A DNA stretch of 64,000 nucleotides from Cliona cf. orientalis (Eukaryota > Porifera > Demospongiae > Clionaida > Clionaidae): assembly GCA_963930775.1 (NCBI GenBank), contig OZ005704.1:2728001-2792000 (forward strand), read 5' to 3'. Below are positions 60,424 to 64,000 of this stretch, piece after piece; the first letter of the stretch is position 1; every line of letters starts with the position of its first letter. The notes beneath the pieces were generated by a model. It searched no databases. It had not been told where the DNA came from and saw nothing but the letters and a program-made list of their open reading frames with translations. Made by a program: the position numbers and the translations under genes.

Positions 60424-63332
60424 AGAGCCTTAGAATACTTAAAGATGCTTTGAAGCAAGGCTACTTGCTACTGGAGCTGTTCACCTGTATCATGGTTGGG
60501 CCTCCTGGGGTGGGAAAAACTCTCCTCAAACATCTTCTGCTCGGCCAGAAACCTCCACTCACTCGCACCAGTACACCGTGTGCTGAACAACCGATCAAGA
60601 TACGATCAGTGTCTTTGGCAAAATATCATAGCCTATTTGGTCGATGGAAGGCTGTGAGTGCAGAACAACTGCTACCAATGATTGGCCGTCACATCCGCCA
60701 AAATGTAGAGAAGCGTGGAGCCAACATTCCTGATGAAATAAAGGAGTACCTAGAGCTTTTGGAGATGTTCTCTCATACCCCATCGGATATGAATGTGGCT
60801 GTTACCTCCAGTGCTACAGCTAGCAGCAGTACTGATTCCGGGGATTTCAAAGTTACACTCGACTCGCCTTCTTTCTCCCCTATGTCATCCGATGAAGAGG
60901 AGCAGTCTTCCAGCTCTGATCTTGATGCTGTGAAGGAGGTGATCACATCAGTTATTGGAGCACTGGAGAAGCTGATTTCAGGAGAGGAGCTGAGTGAGGT
61001 AGAGGCTGAAGAGCTCCTTAGATCCATTTGGGTCTACATTACCGATTGTGGAGGCCAGCCCCAGTTTCATGAGCTACTTCCGCTCTTTATTCAAGAAGTG
61101 TCCTCAGTTCTCTTTGTGTCTCGGCTTTCTGATAAGCTTGATGACTGCCCTCCAGATGAGTTCTATCAGGATGGAGAGATTATTGGCACACCTCACAACC
61201 GAAAACCAGGTCCAGTGCTTGACCCGCTCCTTGCTCTCTCATAACAGCTCCTCCCAGCCCCCCAGCATCATCATGGTGGGTACCCACCTCGACCTGGCAG
61301 ATGAATGTTCCGAAAGCATCGATGAAAAGAATGAGAAGCTGATTAAAATGTTTGGTCCTGAGTTGAGGGAGCATTTGATCTTCTACAAGCCTTTCAAGAA
61401 GCTGCTGTTTCCTGTCAATAGCCTCACTCCTGGAAAGGCCGATTATGATGTAGCTAAATCGATCCAAGATGGCGTGGAGAGGTCTGTTTGCAAGAAGGTG
61501 AAGGTTCCCATCTGGTGGTTCATCTTAGAGCTTCTCATTCAAGGGCTAGCAAAGAAGCTAGAGAAGAGGGTGTTGCATAGGAAGCTTTGCGTTGGCCTAG
61601 CTCTTGCTCTTGGTATCACTGAGGAAGATTTTGATGCTGCTCTAAAGTTCTTTGATCAGCTGAATGTCATCAAGTATTCCCCTGTTCTTCCTGAGCTAGT
61701 CTTTGTTGACTCCCAGGTTCCACTCGACAATCTCTCCGATTTGGTACAAGAGGGATACTTGCTGAGGCAGGGCCAGTCTTCCTCACTAAAGGGAAACTGG
61801 ATGCGATTTTGCTTTGAAGGCATTGTCACAATTGACTTCCTCGAAGATACCTGCAAGCACTTTGAGAAGGATATTTTTGAGTCTCCTGAGCTTCTGAAGC
61901 TTTTAGAGTATCAGTTAGTGGTCGTTCCTTTGAAGCTTTCTAAAGGTGTGATGGAATACTTCCTGCCTGCTCTCCTTAGTATCTTATCAAAAGAAGAGCT
62001 TGAGAAGCATAGAGTCTTCTCTTCAACAGCTGCTCCTCTTCTTTTTCGATTTTCCCACGGCTGTCGACGTGCTGGAGTCTTTTGCTGCCTCATAGTCTAC
62101 CTCATAAAGGAATGTGGGTGGAGCATCCTCAGTGAAAGTGGGGACCTGATGCTAGTGGCCAGAAATTGCGTCACTTTCTGGGTCTCCTCCTGCACATGCT
62201 TTATCACACTGATTGATGCCTTCTTCTACCTTGAAGCTCACATTGCTGAGACAACACCGGACATCTGTCAAAAAGCTTGCCCCACCATTTGAGAGGAGGT
62301 TATTACTGGAATCAACGCCGCCTGTTCGAAGCTGACATACACCAATGATCATCCTCACCTAGCTGTCTTTTGTCAGCATCCAGAGAACACTACTTCACCA
62401 GCCAGTCACATAGAGAGACATGCTGCTTTCATCAGGAAGGATTGTGCTGTGTGTACCAATGGCCCATTGACCTTTTCCACTTCACGAACAACATACTATC
62501 TGGTTAACAGAAAGTACACAAGGTATGTGTATAGAGTAACTAATAATTATTATAGGCTATCTATATTAAAATTTTTTTACCATAATATTATTATTGTAGG
62601 ACAAGATGACAGCAAAACTTTCTCTCCACCGGTATCACAGGAAATTGAATTGGGATCAAAGCTTGATGGTAAGACTGTTTATTTCTTGTGTAGCTCCTGC
62701 ATTTGAGTATAATTATATCAGCCATGCATGCTTATATAAATCAATTACACCTAGTAAAACTAATACAGTTGTAAGGATCATCGATCATAAACTGCTGTAT
62801 AAAAATTACTTATCTGCAGTGTGCGTGCATGCTGCTGCTGAAAAATTCAGCTTGATCGCCAGGTATATGACATCTCTAGATATAGTTCTAGTTATGTGTG
62901 AAACAATATTGGGGCCAATTGTTTTTGATAATCATGTACAAAATTTAAGGATTATGTGATTATGTCAGTTACTGTATCTCTTATCAACAATTCGCTCCAG
63001 GCCGCATTCAGTTACGGTATCTGAAACTCATCAAATGGACCGACGAGGGAGGAAAGACACAAAGATTCTATCTCATGGAGAGGATATCACCGAGCTGGCG
63101 TGACATTGGAGAGCTGACTGATCTTTCTGCTTCAGACCTGAAAAACATAGCAACAGAACATCATAACATACCTCTTGAGTGTTGCCGAGATGTGTTGAAT
63201 CGCTGGTTGGAAAATCCTCCTACAGGCTACCCCATCACATGGAGAGGACTCTTTGAACTTCTTGAAGATTGTAAGTTATGTCAGGTTGTGTCTGAACTAA
63301 AAACTGTATTGAGCAAGTCAAACTTTGAATAA
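60424..63332 (+). pseudogene. Roc/COR-like GTPase with C-terminal death domain, damaged
   Basis: A long exon starts after the acceptor TTTCCAG at 60423. It encodes a P-loop GTPase of the Roc type: GPPGVGKT, then a Ser/Glu-rich insert, DCGGQPQFHELLPLF (G3-like) and, in the next frame, IIMVGTHLDLAD (G4-like), followed by a COR-like helical region up to 62289. Two lesions: a frame change near 61190-61210, and TGA at 62290-62292 (CPTI stop EEVITGI), probably from CGA. Exons 62600-62668 and 63001-63332 (stop TAA) are in phase with each other. They encode a linker and a death domain with SPSWRDIGELTDLSASDLK, ECCRDVLNRWL, TWRGLFELLEDCK and VVSELKTVL. The joint to the long exon is not resolved (the apparent donor at 62522 gives the wrong phase). 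Death-domain Roc proteins of this kind are common in sponges and corals. The 5' end is unknown. Confidence 0.75.
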
Positions 63333-63876
63333 TTATAATTTTTGCATCGATCCCCTTCATATTAGCTATCTTTGTATATTTTAATGTTATTAGTGCAATA
63401 CTCATCTTAAAATGTTTTCAAATAGCTACGGCTCATTCGTTAAGCAATGAATTGAAATTTGACACCAACGTTGCTGGCAGCGATAATGTAACCTATTAAT
63501 CATGCAAGCGTTTATACGAAAGGAGTATTTTAAAAGTGTGACCTGAAATCTATTGTGACAGTTATTGGTAATTTCATCCAGTTGTACCGCTGTATGTGTG
63601 TATGTTCCATGTGTATTGATGGGTGCAGATACAATATTGCATACTTGACATTGTGTCTTCATGCTTCAACTGTGAATAACATTGTCCCATTACCATTGTT
63701 TGATTAACAATGTATTGAGTTCCTAATTAACAAACATTAGTATTCATATTATATTCATCACATAATATTATCAAAACACTCCATTCTTGTGACAACTTTT
63801 CCAAGAGTATAATACTAGCTAAGTATAAAAAAACTATTGTGGCAAAAACAAAAGAGTTACGGCAGATAAATAATAG
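63333..63876. other. AT-rich intergenic region
   Basis: 3' flank of the death-domain exon. No reading frame with features is seen on either strand. Confidence 0.5.
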
Positions 63877-64000
63877 CTAAAATTTAGGAATGAAAGCAAG
63901 AGATATTAAAATACAGATTAAGGTGACTATCTCGTTGAATGAGTACACAGAAGAAGCATGACCTCTAGCAGAGCTACCAACGTCAGATTCCAGCTCAGGG
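63877..64000 (-). CDS. Possible C-terminal exon of a minus-strand gene
   Basis: From the window edge the minus strand stays open for 40 codons (PELESDVGSSARGHASSVYS then FNEIVTLICILISLAFIPKF) before TAG at 63877-63879. A Ser/Gly/Ala stretch followed by a hydrophobic end with almost no cytosolic residues looks like a GPI-anchor signal or a tail anchor. The frame is short and could be chance. Confidence 0.3.
   Translation of the reverse strand, partial: PELESDVGSSARGHASSVYSFNEIVTLICILISLAFIPKF

Noticed and set aside
1..64000. CRISPR arrays, rRNA, tRNA and bacterial-type operons
   Set aside because: None seen. Repeats present are degenerate tandem, fold-back or mobile elements, and genes are intron-rich.

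Overview
The window looks like genomic DNA of a demosponge. Protein-coding genes are cut into many short exons with GT-AG introns, some as short as about 40 bp, and intergenic distances are small. The gene content (SRCR receptors, CCP/Ig receptor modules, Roc-type GTPase with a death domain, an Eph-like ectodomain, a MAPKBP1/WDR62 orthologue and an unconventional myosin) fits an early-branching animal. The species is not identified. I saw no bacterial operons, CRISPR arrays, tRNA or rRNA genes.

Layout. 1-1015: two kinds of degenerate internal repeat. 1994-2531 (minus): a small two-exon secreted protein. 5134-20167 (plus): a 35-exon MAPKBP1/WDR62 orthologue whose exon phases join into 1603 codons plus stop. 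20802-32454 (plus): a 15-exon unconventional myosin of 1380 codons with a proline-rich tail. 32754-37807: a tail-to-tail pair, a four-TM TMEM272-like gene (plus) and a three-SRCR receptor (minus). 38519-44262: a second copy of the block made of the myosin tail end, TMEM272-like gene and SRCR receptor. In this copy the myosin part is a pseudogene, while the two gene copies stay open. A third shred of the myosin tail lies at 45024-45130.

45380-49380 is a nest of mobile and repeated DNA: a 5'-truncated LINE with 11-bp target duplication, a 110-bp tandem repeat, direct repeats, and a 1135-bp element whose arms are nearly complete inverted repeats. 49395-52290 repeats the two repeat styles seen at the window start.

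52301-63332 holds receptor-type exons: an Eph-receptor-like ectodomain fragment (end of ligand-binding domain, Cys-rich region, FN3), Ig-like and CCP modules all with phase 1-1 introns and an internal four-exon duplication, then a Roc/COR-like GTPase and a death domain. This stretch carries several lesions: a mariner-type insertion in the FN3 exon, three frameshifts, two stop codons and two decayed CCP exons. Much of it is therefore probably pseudogene or rapidly changing. The last 124 bases may hold the C-terminal exon of a minus-strand gene.

How the genes may work together: the SRCR, CCP/Ig/Eph-like and death-domain genes are of the kind used in cell-surface recognition and innate-type signalling. 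MAPKBP1/WDR62 is a JNK/NF-kB scaffold and spindle-pole protein. The myosin is an actin motor with an SH3/EVH1-ligand type tail. No direct functional link between them can be shown from sequence.
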